Part shown: positions 26,103 to 34,714 of the stretch, piece after piece
How positions within the stretch are numbered: position 1 is the first letter of the stretch
Layout of the letters: the number at the start of each line of letters is the position of its first letter
Assembly: GCF_012516375.2 (NCBI RefSeq)
Contig: NZ_CP051204.2
Span: forward strand, 3,906,001-3,970,000
DNA length: 64,000 bases
Reading direction: 5' to 3'
Origin: Chitinophaga oryzae
GTDB lineage: Bacteria > Bacteroidota > Bacteroidia > Chitinophagales > Chitinophagaceae
The notes under the pieces: model-generated
What the model was told of the DNA's origin: nothing
The model's input: the letters and a program-made list of their open reading frames with translations, nothing else
Databases searched by the model: none
Program-made: the position numbers and the translations under genes

Positions 26103-26492
26103 ATGGAGACAGGAAAAGAAGCCGTCAGCACGATCGCACAACAATACTTCGGAGAACCGCATAAACAGTGGCGGGTGGCCGACCTGGAACAACGCATCAT
26201 CGCAGGCGGTTATGCCCCGCAGGAAGCGGCGCAACAAGCAGGCCTGGCTTATGACGCCTATTTCCGTCAGCAGCTGAAGAAAAAAGGCACCAAGGTGCTG
26301 ATATTCCTGGTATTAGCGGCGGTTTTCCTGGTAAGAATACTCATGATGGCAGATAAAATGGGGAACGTGAAAGAGCTTTCCGTCTTCCTCGCACTCACCG
26401 CCTATACCCTTGTACAGGGACTTATCTGGAGCATACACCTGTTCCAGCTCAAAGAAGAAATCTCTTCTTTCAGGGACCTGCGCAAGCTCTGA
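26103..26492 (+). CDS. Uncharacterised two-helix membrane protein
   Basis: The 129-residue protein is not one I recognise. The first ~58 residues are polar and could form helices (VADLEQRIIAGGYAPQEAAQQAG resembles a small helical bundle). Two membrane segments follow (about 62-80 and 93-112) and a short charged tail. It lies between the pruA terminator and the end of the convergent peroxiredoxin gene, four bases away. Codon use is like its neighbours, and the frame is the only long open one here, so I take it as a real gene. Confidence 0.65.
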   Translation: METGKEAVSTIAQQYFGEPHKQWRVADLEQRIIAGGYAPQEAAQQAGLAYDAYFRQQLKKKGTKVLIFLVLAAVFLVRILMMADKMGNVKELSVFLALTAYTLVQGLIWSIHLFQLKEEISSFRDLRKL

Positions 26493-26495
26493 TCC

Positions 26496-27011
26496 TCACA
26501 TCTTTTTTAACGCTGCCAGCGCTTCTTCCACATGTTTTTCGCCGTCGCGGAGACTATTGAACGTATGCACTACCGTACCGTTTTTATCGACGATATAGGT
26601 GACGCGTCCGGGGATCACAAATGTTTTGGGCACGCCAAACAGTTTGCGGACTTCGTTTTTGGTATCACTGAGTAAAGTGAAGGGGAGGTTATGGTGGGTG
26701 GCAAAGCTTCTGTGAGAAGCCACATTATCTGCGCTGATACCGATCACCATGGCGCCATAACGCTGAAAATCCTGGTAGGAGTCCCGGAAAGAACACGCTT
26801 CTTTCGTACATACGCTGGTTTCATCTTTCGGATAGAAATAGATGACGAGGGGCTGCTTGCCCAATACGGTGCTGATATCAAATGTTTTCCCGTTTTGGTC
26901 CTGCAGACTGAATACCGGGACTTTATCCCCGGTTTTGATCTGTCCTTCGGCAGATGGACCCCAGAATTGCAAAAAAGCGGCCATGGCAATGATTAGCTTG
27001 AGTGTTTTCAT
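26496..27011 (-). CDS. Exported peroxiredoxin of the BCP/PrxQ type
   Basis: The 171-residue protein has a signal peptide (about 1-23), so it acts in the periplasm, unlike cytoplasmic BCP. The thioredoxin-fold core carries PxxxTxxC with peroxidatic C68, and a second cysteine C73 five residues later in CTKEAC, as in the PrxQ group that forms an intramolecular disulfide. It should reduce peroxides with electrons from a thioredoxin-like partner, none of which is encoded nearby. It converges with the small membrane protein and is the only gene in its unit as far as I can see. Confidence 0.9.
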   Translation of the reverse strand: MKTLKLIIAMAAFLQFWGPSAEGQIKTGDKVPVFSLQDQNGKTFDISTVLGKQPLVIYFYPKDETSVCTKEACSFRDSYQDFQRYGAMVIGISADNVASHRSFATHHNLPFTLLSDTKNEVRKLFGVPKTFVIPGRVTYIVDKNGTVVHTFNSLRDGEKHVEEALAALKKM

Positions 27012-27085
27012 ACCAAATTATTTGGTACGCCTAAAGTACGACAGATAGCGGGAAATCAGTGTAACTAATTTCCCGCTGTTGTTTT

Positions 27086-27721
27086 TTAGAAGTGGAAGTT
27101 GATCCCGAGCATAACATTGTTTAACCTGAAGTCTTTAAACAGCCCGGCCTCTGAAGAGGTGGATTTTGTGCTGCCCACTTTGGTCGTACGTACCCCTGCG
27201 GCAAAGACAGATCCCATGTTCGCCGTCAGCGAAAAGGACGGCGTTAAATGAAACAGCAGGCCGGGGGTTATCGAGAGATTGTAACCGGAGGTCTTTTGTT
27301 CTCTGTAGTGAAGACCTGTAACCGGCTCTGTATCGGCGTCAACCCTGCCGAAATTTGCGAGGGCAGCACCGTCTGCGTATACAGACAGGCGGCTGTTCCA
27401 GATAGGCTGCTCGTACCGGACAAATGGGCCCACATTCCAGCCGCTGTTTTTAGACGGAATAGTGTTGTCGCTTGTATTGGAGCTGTATCCTCCCAGAATG
27501 CCGATGGCCCAGCGCTCTTTAAAGTAATAACCGTAGGCCAGCGAAATATTTACGTAGTGGGACGAATTTTTGCCGATAGCACCGGTGCCTGTTTCGTAAA
27601 TATCATTACGGTCGGCATATCCGGCGCCGACACTGATAAAATTCTTCTTTTGTTGGGCAAACAACTGACCGCTGCCAAGGAAAGCGGCAGCTGCCAGTAC
27701 GGGAATGACAATTTTTTTCAT
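27086..27721 (-). CDS. Small outer-membrane beta-barrel protein
   Basis: The protein has 211 residues. A signal peptide (cleavage near AQQKKNF) is followed by alternating hydrophobic strands rich in Tyr, Gly, Ser and Asn, and it ends in the aromatic residue Phe (LGINFHF), a usual outer-membrane insertion signal. This is the general Bacteroidota 8-strand porin-like/OmpA-barrel group. It has no OmpA peptidoglycan-binding domain. The cargo or role is unknown. Confidence 0.82.
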   Translation of the reverse strand: MKKIVIPVLAAAAFLGSGQLFAQQKKNFISVGAGYADRNDIYETGTGAIGKNSSHYVNISLAYGYYFKERWAIGILGGYSSNTSDNTIPSKNSGWNVGPFVRYEQPIWNSRLSVYADGAALANFGRVDADTEPVTGLHYREQKTSGYNLSITPGLLFHLTPSFSLTANMGSVFAAGVRTTKVGSTKSTSSEAGLFKDFRLNNVMLGINFHF

Positions 27722-27848
27722 AAAACGGGATGATTGAATATAAATTTGTTGCTATATAATCGAAATCTTTCACGCAGAAAAATGAAAGATCCTGATATTT
27801 ATCTTGCGGCTTTCTGATATTCATCTTTTTAAGTGTAGCATTAATCCG

Positions 27849-27856
27849 TATTTTTG
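27849..27856 (+). promoter_or_regulatory. -7 box before pyrR
   Basis: TATTTTTG fits TAnnTTTG. A T-rich CTTTTT element at 27825-27830 lies 18 bases upstream. The TTG start of pyrR is 20 bases downstream. Confidence 0.5.
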
Positions 27857-27876
27857 GCGACTAAAAGCGTATAGTT

Positions 27877-28407
27877 TTGAAGACCATACTAAACGGCAAA
27901 CAACTGGCTATTACGATAGACAGGCTTTGCCATCAGCTGATCGAGAATCATTTGCAGTTTGAGAATACGGTGCTGATAGGCTTGCAGCCACGTGGCATCT
28001 ACCTGGGAGACAGGATTTATGAAACATTGAAAAAACTGCTGCCGGGTACTGCTATCCATTATGGCAAACTGGACATCACATTTTACAGAGACGATTACAA
28101 TAAGGGCAAAACACTCCATGTGCCCAGTGAAACCAACATTAATTTCTCCATAGAAAATAAAAAGGTGGTGCTGATAGACGACGTATTGTACACAGGACGA
28201 ACGATCCGTTCGGCGCTGGATGCCATGCTCGACTTCGGCAGGCCGGCCTCGGTGGAACTGCTGGCGTTGATAGACCGCCGGTTCAGCCGCCAGCTGCCCA
28301 TTCAGCCCGATTATACCGGGCGCACCATCGATGCTCTTATTTCCCAGAAAGTAAGGGTATTATGGGAGCAAAGGGATGGGAAAGATGAAGTCATTCTGGT
28401 TGATTAA
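27877..28407 (+). CDS. pyrR: PyrR-type phosphoribosyltransferase (bifunctional pyr regulator / UPRTase)
   Basis: The 176-residue protein starts with TTG. It has the type-I phosphoribosyltransferase PRPP loop VVLIDDVLYTGRTIRSAL and the other PyrR hallmarks (LIGLQPRGIYLGDRI near residue 30, LALIDRRFSRQLPIQPDY later). In Gram-positive bacteria PyrR binds uridine nucleotides and pyr mRNA and weakly makes UMP from uracil. It lies 50 bases before pyrB, supporting a pyrimidine role. I see no PyrR-type attenuator hairpin in the short spacer, so RNA-binding regulation here is unproven. Confidence 0.92.
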   Translation: MKTILNGKQLAITIDRLCHQLIENHLQFENTVLIGLQPRGIYLGDRIYETLKKLLPGTAIHYGKLDITFYRDDYNKGKTLHVPSETNINFSIENKKVVLIDDVLYTGRTIRSALDAMLDFGRPASVELLALIDRRFSRQLPIQPDYTGRTIDALISQKVRVLWEQRDGKDEVILVD

Positions 28408-28417
28408 CATAAACCGG

Positions 28418-28450
28418 ATTTTTCAATTCAGATTTCACCCTTTATATTTG
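28418..28450 (+). promoter_or_regulatory. Promoter inside the pyrR-pyrB spacer, pyrB nearly leaderless
   Basis: An ATTTTT element at 28418-28423 and TATATTTG at 28443-28450 are 19 bases apart. The pyrB ATG at 28458 follows after only 7 bases. Confidence 0.5.
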
Positions 28451-28457
28451 CACATTA

Positions 28458-29393
28458 ATGTCACTTTCTGTAAAACACTTACTCGGAATTCGCGATCTGC
28501 AGCGCCAGGATATAGAACTTATTTTTCAAACAGCCGACCAGTTTAAGGAGGTTTTACAAAGGCCGATTAAAAAAGTTCCCACGCTGCGCGATACTACCAT
28601 CGTTAATTTATTTTTTGAGAACTCTACCCGTACCCGCATTTCTTTTGAACTGGCGGAAAAAAGGCTGGGCGCAGATACCATCAATTTCTCTGCTTCCGGT
28701 TCCTCCGTGTCAAAAGGAGAGACGCTGATCGATACGGTCAACAACATCCTGTCCATGAAAGTGGACGTGGTGGTGATGCGTCACTCAGCCAGCGGTGCGC
28801 CGCATTTCCTGTCGCGCCATATACAGGTGCCCATTCTGAATGCAGGCGACGGTATCAACGAACATCCCACACAAGCGTTGCTTGATGCTTTCTCTATCCG
28901 GGAAAAACTCGGCAGCGTGGAAGGAAAGAAAGTCGCCATCTGTGGTGATATCATGCACTCCCGTGTGGCCCTTTCCAATATCTACTGCCTGAAGAAACTG
29001 GGCGCAGAAGTAACTGTGGTAGGTCCGCCTACGCTTATTCCCAAACACATCGCCGCCGCCCTGGGCGTCAATGTCAGCTACAATATCCGGGAAGCGTTGC
29101 AATGGTGCGACGTGGCCAACGTGCTGCGTATCCAGCTGGAAAGACAAAATACGCCGCTGTTTTCTTCCCTGCGGGAATACTCACTGGCGTATGGCGTCAA
29201 TCGCCAGCTGCTGGACAGCCTCAATAAAGAGATCCTGATCATGCACCCCGGACCTATCAACCGTGGCGTGGAACTGAACTCTGATGTGGCTGACTCCGGT
29301 CAGTCCATCATCCTGGACCAGGTAGAAAACGGCGTAGCAGTGAGAATGGCTGCTTTATACCTGCTGGCAGGTAAAAAACAAGACCTTCAATAA
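28458..29393 (+). CDS. pyrB: Aspartate carbamoyltransferase catalytic chain
   Basis: The enzyme joins carbamoyl phosphate and aspartate, the committed step of pyrimidine synthesis. The 311-residue length and the carbamoyl-phosphate site FFENSTRTRISFELAEKRLG are typical, as are the MRHSASGAP and HPGPINRGVEL motifs. No pyrI regulatory subunit gene is next to it, so it probably works as a plain trimer or with PyrC. A pyrR gene precedes it. A strong terminator shared with the convergent SusC gene follows. Confidence 0.96.
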   Translation: MSLSVKHLLGIRDLQRQDIELIFQTADQFKEVLQRPIKKVPTLRDTTIVNLFFENSTRTRISFELAEKRLGADTINFSASGSSVSKGETLIDTVNNILSMKVDVVVMRHSASGAPHFLSRHIQVPILNAGDGINEHPTQALLDAFSIREKLGSVEGKKVAICGDIMHSRVALSNIYCLKKLGAEVTVVGPPTLIPKHIAAALGVNVSYNIREALQWCDVANVLRIQLERQNTPLFSSLREYSLAYGVNRQLLDSLNKEILIMHPGPINRGVELNSDVADSGQSIILDQVENGVAVRMAALYLLAGKKQDLQ

Positions 29394-29418
29394 AGCGCAC
29401 AAACGATACTGACTGAAC

Positions 29419-29453
29419 GAAACAGGCCGTCTCATTTGAGACGGCCTGTTTCG
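29419..29453. terminator. Bidirectional terminator between pyrB and the SusC-type receptor
   Basis: A 16- to 17-bp perfect stem (CGAAACAGGCCGTCTC with its complement) and a very short loop end four bases before the stop codon of the minus-strand gene. Confidence 0.85.
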
Positions 29454-29456
29454 TTA

Positions 29457-32400
29457 TCAGAAGGAGGCATTCAGCCCGATAGTATAAGAACGGAAGAACG
29501 GATATACGTTACCGTTATAGCCACCGGCCTGTTCCGGATCATAGTAACGGATCTTCATCCTGGTACTTTCCCATAGGTCCTGCCCGGAGAAATAAAAGCG
29601 GAGGTTCTTGACGGGGACGCGTTTCAGCCATGCCGCCGGCAAATTGTAACCCAACTGCAGGTTCTTCAGCCGGATATAAGCGCCGTTCATCACCCAGTGA
29701 CTGGAGGGGACCGTGTTTTGTTCATCATGCAGATAGAGGCGTGGAAACAACGCATACGGGCGCTCCGGCGTCCAGTAGTCCTGGTTGATGTCCCAGGGCT
29801 GCTGCCAGCCATCGGTAAACGGAATACTGTAACGGGGATCAGGCATGACCTTGCGGTTGCTGACGCCCTGGAAAAAGATAGAGAACTCCAGGCCTTTCCA
29901 GGAGAAACCGGCATCGATGCCGTAGGCCAGCTGGGGGTCGGTGCTGCCGAGGTACACCAGGTCGCGGTTATCGATCTGGTGGTCGCCATTGATATCCCGG
30001 TATTTGATATCGCCGGGTGCTGTGCGGGCGCTTTGGAAAGCGTGCTGCTGTACATCGCCGGGCGTCTGGAAATAGCCGTCTGCCATGTAACCAAACAGCG
30101 AAGCGTAAGGATAACCGGGGATGCCCACATTCCAGCCGGCTTGTGGTGTTACGCCGTCGTTGGCCAGTACTTTCGTCTGATTGTTAAACAGGTTGGCGTT
30201 CAGGTACCAGGTGAAAGGCCCGTGACTGCTCCGCCAGCCTGCATTCACTTCCCAGCCCCACGCCCTCATTTCCCCGGAGTTGAAACGCAGCGGCCATGCG
30301 CCCTCCGTGGAGGACAGTTGCACCGGTATGCGCATATCGCGGTTGTGTTTCACAAAATAATCTGCGGAGAGGGTGAGCCTGCCGCGGAACAGGGTGGCGT
30401 CCCAGCCGTAGTTGTAAGTCGAGATATTTTCCCAGCCGGATGCCTGCGGAACAGGGTTTTTATAGACAAAAGGCGTAAAGGGACGGTTGTACCCAAAGGT
30501 GAAAGTGCTCAGCCGTTCGTCGTTGTCAATGTTGTTCCAGCTGTTGACATTACCCAGTCTTCCCCAGGACCAGCGAAGTTTGAATTCATTGAAAAAATGG
30601 AAGGTGCGGTAAAACCACTCCTCATTGTTGAGCCGCCATCCGGCAGAGAAGGAGGGGAAGGCCTGCCATTGTTCCATCGCCGGGAAGGCGCTGCTGCGCT
30701 GTGACAGGCGGCCGCCGATCAGGTTGGCCTCCAGCAGGTAGCGGTTGTCGTAGTTGTAGTTGAATTTGCCGAACAATGACAGCAGTGTGCCGTTGGTAAA
30801 GCGGGTCATGCTGTATTGCGGCGCCCCGTTAAAATTATAGGCGTTGACGTTATCCGGAGGAAGGTCGTAAGAGGCCGCCGTATATTGGTCGGTGTTATAG
30901 GTCTCCTGCGTATAGCCGCCAAGTATATGAATGTTGTGCTTGTCAAGCCTGGTGTCATAATCAGCCAGCAACTGGAGGTTGCCGCCTTTGCCCTGCAGTT
31001 TGCTTTTCTGCAGCAGGCTGTGCTCCTGGAGCGCTGCCACCGGGGCCAGCTGGTTCCATAGTGGGATACTGTTGCGCCCGAGGTTGTCGTGGAGGGTGTG
31101 TTGTTGGGGACTGTATACCAGCCGCAGGGTGAGACCTTTGGCCAGCAGGCTGTCGGCCCGCAGGGTGAAAACAGCGTCGATGTAGTTGTTTTTTTCCTCG
31201 CGGATACCGCCGTCGTGCAGCATAGCATAGATGGGTGCGCCGCCGAAAGCGAAGTGCGCTGTGCCGGGCACAAAAACAGGGACGTTGCCTGGTCCGCGGT
31301 AAAGTCCTGCCAGCAAGCCTTGTGGCCCTTCCACCGGTTGAGATGGGGAGAAGGTATTGGTTTGCGCGTAGGACAGGCGTGTTTCGAGACTGATATGTTT
31401 GCTGAAGCGGTTGTTGAGATTGAAACGGGCATTCAAACGGCGGGTCCTGTCGGGGCCTTCCACGAAGAGTCCCTGCCGGCCGAAATAGCCGAAGGAGGCG
31501 GAAAACTGGTTCAGCGAATCGCCGCCTTTAACGGAGAGGTTATAGTTCTGTACGCTGGTTTTCTTTTTGGAAAGCAGTGACAGCTGGTCGAAGTTATAGT
31601 AGTAACGATAATAGCCGGGTTTCGTATAGTCTTCTGCGTAATAGTTCCCTTTTTCCATCAGCGCTATTTCACCGGGTTGCCATGGCGCAAATCCGCCGGC
31701 GTTGACGGTGGCTTCATTCTCCATGCGCGCCTGTTGGGCGGAGGAGAGGCGGTGGGGGATGCGGATGGGAGTTTCAAAGCCAGCCAGGGTATTGAAGTCG
31801 ACAGCCAGTTTACCGGGTTTGCCGGTGCGGGTGGTCACCAGCACTACGCCGCCGGCGCCGCGCGCGCCATAGATGGAGGCGGCGGAAGCGTCTTTGAGGA
31901 TGGAAACGGATTCAATATCATCGGGGTTCAGGACGGCCAGCGAGCCGGGGACGCCATCGATGATGACGGGGGTATTATTGCTGCCGGAGTTGACGCCGCG
32001 AACCTGTAGGTTAAAACCTTCTTTACCGGGCTGGCCGTTGCTGCGGGTCACCACCAGGCCGGTGGCGGTGCCTTGCAGGGCAGCCATTACATTGGGTACC
32101 GGCCTGCTTTTGAGCCGGGCACCGTCTACCTGTGCAATGGCGCCGGTGATGTTGGCGCGTTTTTGCAGGCCATATCCGAGTACGACGAGTTCGTTGAGTT
32201 TTTTAAGATCGGGTTGCAGGGTGACGGAGATATTATGCCGGTCGCGCACGGCGATTTCTTTGGTTTCGAAGCCGATCAGCGACACGGAGAGGACGGCTTG
32301 CCCGGAAGCGAGTTCCACTTTGAAGCTGCCGTTTTCACTGGTAGCGGTACCGTTGGAGGTGCCTTTTTCCCGCAGGGATACGCCGCTGAGCGGTTCCAGT

Positions 32401-32852
32401 CCGTCCGTCACGACGCCTGTCACGAGCCAGCGGTTGCTGTTGGCCGGCCGCTCGCTGGTAACGGGCACTTCGGCGTGTACTGCATTCTGTGGGATGACGA
32501 TGATTTGTCCGTCTCTGATTTCCACTTTATAGCGGGCAGTGGGGAAGAGCTGACGCAGCACATCCTGGAGGAGTGCATGGTGTACATGAATGCTGACGCC
32601 TTTGCGGGTTTCCAGTTCATCGGTGGAGATGGCGAAGGTGTAGCGGGTTTGTTTTTCGATGTCACGGATAACTGTCTTCAGGCTGGCATTGGCATATTGC
32701 AGGGAAATTCTTTTCGGTTGGGCATCAGGGGTTTGAGCGGCTGCGGGGGAGCCGGTAAAAACCAGGATAACAAAATATAAAAGGAAGACAGGCACGCACC
32801 TAGACCTGGTATAAGAGCGCGGCGCCTGTAGCATAGCATGCTGCATAAGCAA
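29457..32852 (-). CDS. SusC/RagA-type TonB-dependent receptor with STN domain, no SusD beside it
   Basis: The 1131-residue protein has a signal-anchor region, an STN domain (about 47-120), a carboxypeptidase-regulatory-like beta-sandwich (about 142-215), a plug domain with SILKDASAASIYGARGAGGVV, and a long beta-barrel ending in Phe. The STN domain is the part that signals to a FecR-type anti-sigma factor. The two upstream genes on the same strand are exactly a FecR and an ECF sigma factor, so the receptor probably controls its own expression on substrate binding. SusC proteins normally come with a SusD lipoprotein, but none follows; a terminator and pyrB do. The ligand is unknown. Confidence 0.93.
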   Translation of the reverse strand: MLMQHAMLQAPRSYTRSRCVPVFLLYFVILVFTGSPAAAQTPDAQPKRISLQYANASLKTVIRDIEKQTRYTFAISTDELETRKGVSIHVHHALLQDVLRQLFPTARYKVEIRDGQIIVIPQNAVHAEVPVTSERPANSNRWLVTGVVTDGLEPLSGVSLREKGTSNGTATSENGSFKVELASGQAVLSVSLIGFETKEIAVRDRHNISVTLQPDLKKLNELVVLGYGLQKRANITGAIAQVDGARLKSRPVPNVMAALQGTATGLVVTRSNGQPGKEGFNLQVRGVNSGSNNTPVIIDGVPGSLAVLNPDDIESVSILKDASAASIYGARGAGGVVLVTTRTGKPGKLAVDFNTLAGFETPIRIPHRLSSAQQARMENEATVNAGGFAPWQPGEIALMEKGNYYAEDYTKPGYYRYYYNFDQLSLLSKKKTSVQNYNLSVKGGDSLNQFSASFGYFGRQGLFVEGPDRTRRLNARFNLNNRFSKHISLETRLSYAQTNTFSPSQPVEGPQGLLAGLYRGPGNVPVFVPGTAHFAFGGAPIYAMLHDGGIREEKNNYIDAVFTLRADSLLAKGLTLRLVYSPQQHTLHDNLGRNSIPLWNQLAPVAALQEHSLLQKSKLQGKGGNLQLLADYDTRLDKHNIHILGGYTQETYNTDQYTAASYDLPPDNVNAYNFNGAPQYSMTRFTNGTLLSLFGKFNYNYDNRYLLEANLIGGRLSQRSSAFPAMEQWQAFPSFSAGWRLNNEEWFYRTFHFFNEFKLRWSWGRLGNVNSWNNIDNDERLSTFTFGYNRPFTPFVYKNPVPQASGWENISTYNYGWDATLFRGRLTLSADYFVKHNRDMRIPVQLSSTEGAWPLRFNSGEMRAWGWEVNAGWRSSHGPFTWYLNANLFNNQTKVLANDGVTPQAGWNVGIPGYPYASLFGYMADGYFQTPGDVQQHAFQSARTAPGDIKYRDINGDHQIDNRDLVYLGSTDPQLAYGIDAGFSWKGLEFSIFFQGVSNRKVMPDPRYSIPFTDGWQQPWDINQDYWTPERPYALFPRLYLHDEQNTVPSSHWVMNGAYIRLKNLQLGYNLPAAWLKRVPVKNLRFYFSGQDLWESTRMKIRYYDPEQAGGYNGNVYPFFRSYTIGLNASF

Positions 32853-32868
32853 GAGGGTCGGGCGCCGG

Positions 32869-33870
32869 TTAGTAGATTTCTACCAGGTTGTCTTTACGGG
32901 TGATATTGATTTGAAGTGTTTTCCGCATAATGTCCAGCACTTCCTCCAGCGGCATATTGGGGAAGGTGGCCAGCAGTTTTTTGTCATTCAGCTGCTGGTT
33001 GCTGATGTCTACCTGTACATGGTAGAAGTCGGACAAGGCAGCAGCTACTTCGGTGAGCGGAGCGTCATCGAAGGTGAGGGTCCTTGTTCTCCAGGCCAGG
33101 ATGTTATTGTTTTTCTTATAAAACCGGGTGTCGATGGTGCTGCCATGGCGGGCGAGAGACGCTTCCTGACCGGGTGTCAGGATCACTTTTTTATCGGTGC
33201 CCTTGCCTTTATAGGCGGCGCTTACTTTCCCGGACTGTACGAACACTTTCACGCCGGAGCCGGCTGCTTTTACGTTGAAGGCGGTGCCCAGTACCTCTAC
33301 TTCTACGTCAGGCGCGTCTACGGTGAAGGGGAGGGCATCGTTTTTCACGACGTCAAAGAAAGCTTCTCCCTTGTCTATTTTGATGTGGCGGTTGTTTTTG
33401 CCAAAGGTGCGGGAGTAGCGTACAGTACTGTGTGCATTGATATATACCATAGAGCCGTCCGGCAAGTGGAGGCTGTCAAGGTTCTGTGCGGTGGTGATGG
33501 TTTTATAGCTGCCGGGGCCGAACCAGGTCCAGGTAAGGCCGACGGCGAGTACGGCAGCGGCGGCCCACCAGTAACGGCCTTTCATCTGAAAGACGCGGGT
33601 ACTGCGGGGGGCGGCAGGTGCAGCGGTGTTGTCGGTAGTGGTGGATGGCAGGGCGTCGAGGGTTGCATTCAGTTGTAGCCACTGGCCCTGGGTGTCGAAG
33701 GCAGATGCTGCCGGGAGCGGATCTCCCTGCCACATCGCTTTCATATCCAGAAAAATATCCAGATTAGCGGTGTCCTGCTGTATCCAGTCATTGAGCTGCT
33801 GTTTATGCTGCTCGTTGTCCGGATCTTCCAGGTAACGGATCACTATATCTATATCAGTTTTCTTATTCAT
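32869..33870 (-). CDS. FecR family anti-sigma factor (intact)
   Basis: The 333-residue protein has a short cytoplasmic N-terminal part that should hold the sigma factor, one membrane segment (about 99-118, WWAAAAVLAVGLTW), the periplasmic FecR domain (LHLPDGSMVYINAHSTVRY, then GEAFFDVVKND) and a C-terminal DUF4974 domain. It receives the signal from the STN domain of the outer-membrane receptor. The sigma gene precedes it and the receptor follows 16 bases later, so the three form one signalling cassette. Its intact GEAFFDV region is a useful reference for the broken paralogue at 38455-39509. Confidence 0.92.
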   Translation of the reverse strand: MNKKTDIDIVIRYLEDPDNEQHKQQLNDWIQQDTANLDIFLDMKAMWQGDPLPAASAFDTQGQWLQLNATLDALPSTTTDNTAAPAAPRSTRVFQMKGRYWWAAAAVLAVGLTWTWFGPGSYKTITTAQNLDSLHLPDGSMVYINAHSTVRYSRTFGKNNRHIKIDKGEAFFDVVKNDALPFTVDAPDVEVEVLGTAFNVKAAGSGVKVFVQSGKVSAAYKGKGTDKKVILTPGQEASLARHGSTIDTRFYKKNNNILAWRTRTLTFDDAPLTEVAAALSDFYHVQVDISNQQLNDKKLLATFPNMPLEEVLDIMRKTLQINITRKDNLVEIY

Positions 33871-33940
33871 GGCTACTTATTAACTATACAATCGGAAAAT
33901 GTGTTACCATTAGTGGAACCCAAAAAAAATCCTGGTTGTT

Positions 33941-34483
33941 TTATTCTTTGTTGATCAGTACCACCCGCAATTTTTTCAGTGCGGTAGTAAGGTGGGCATA
34001 TACCGTATTAATAGAGATGTTCAGCTGTTCTGCGATTTCCGCAGGGGACAGGCCTTTGAGGCGGCTCATTTCAAAGACGCGGCGGCATTGGTCCGGCAGC
34101 TTATCGAGGGCCGACCGGTACTGGGCTTCCAGTTCCTTGTGTTCCAGCATGGAATGAGAGGTCTCCGCAGGAGCGGCTGTGAGTAACTGTTCCTTTGCGT
34201 ATACTTCTTTCCGTTGTTCTTTTTTGATGCGGTTCAGACAGGTGTTGACAGTAGCACGGGCCAGGTAATGATTGATGGGGGCCCTTTCATCCAGGTTTTC
34301 CGCACCTTTCCACAAATTGAGGAATACATCCTGCACCATGTCGTTGGCATCATCTTCATCTTTTACATAGCGAAAGGCAATATTATACATGGAAGGAGCG
34401 AACTGCTTGAAGACTGCTTCAAACACCGCTTTATTCCTGCTTCTGATGCCTTTTACTATTTCGTCGTTACTTAGTTGCAACAT
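33941..34483 (-). CDS. ECF sigma factor (FecI/RpoE type) of the first FecR cassette
   Basis: The 180-residue protein has sigma region 2 (FRYVKDEDDANDMVQDVFLNLWK) and region 4 with a helix-turn-helix (LSPAEIAEQLNISINTVYAHLTTALKKLR), and no other domain. It is the first gene of a three-gene set with FecR and a TonB receptor. By family knowledge it directs RNA polymerase to the promoter of the receptor gene. It is divergent from the Asp-Ser repeat protein gene, which might share its control region. Confidence 0.93.
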   Translation of the reverse strand: MLQLSNDEIVKGIRSRNKAVFEAVFKQFAPSMYNIAFRYVKDEDDANDMVQDVFLNLWKGAENLDERAPINHYLARATVNTCLNRIKKEQRKEVYAKEQLLTAAPAETSHSMLEHKELEAQYRSALDKLPDQCRRVFEMSRLKGLSPAEIAEQLNISINTVYAHLTTALKKLRVVLINKE

Positions 34484-34714
34484 GCTTTGATCTTTTGTTT
34501 CCGCCAGTGCGAAGATAAATTTTAATCACTTCGCATTCAGTATTTCCGGAATTTTTTGTCTTTAACATTTCTTTCACTAATGGTAAGCGCATTGTCGAAT
34601 GTATTGTTAGTATACAGCCGGTTAATGAATTGGTGCAGTATCGCAAAAATCATGCACAACCAGCCGGTTGCACAGTTGTCATCATTATTTTAACCATACA
34701 AAAAATTGAATGCC

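Noticed and set aside
27043..27078. Terminator after the beta-barrel gene (AGCGGGAAAT inverted repeat)
   Set aside because: The hairpin is real but has no T tract in the direction of that gene, so I do not call it a terminator.
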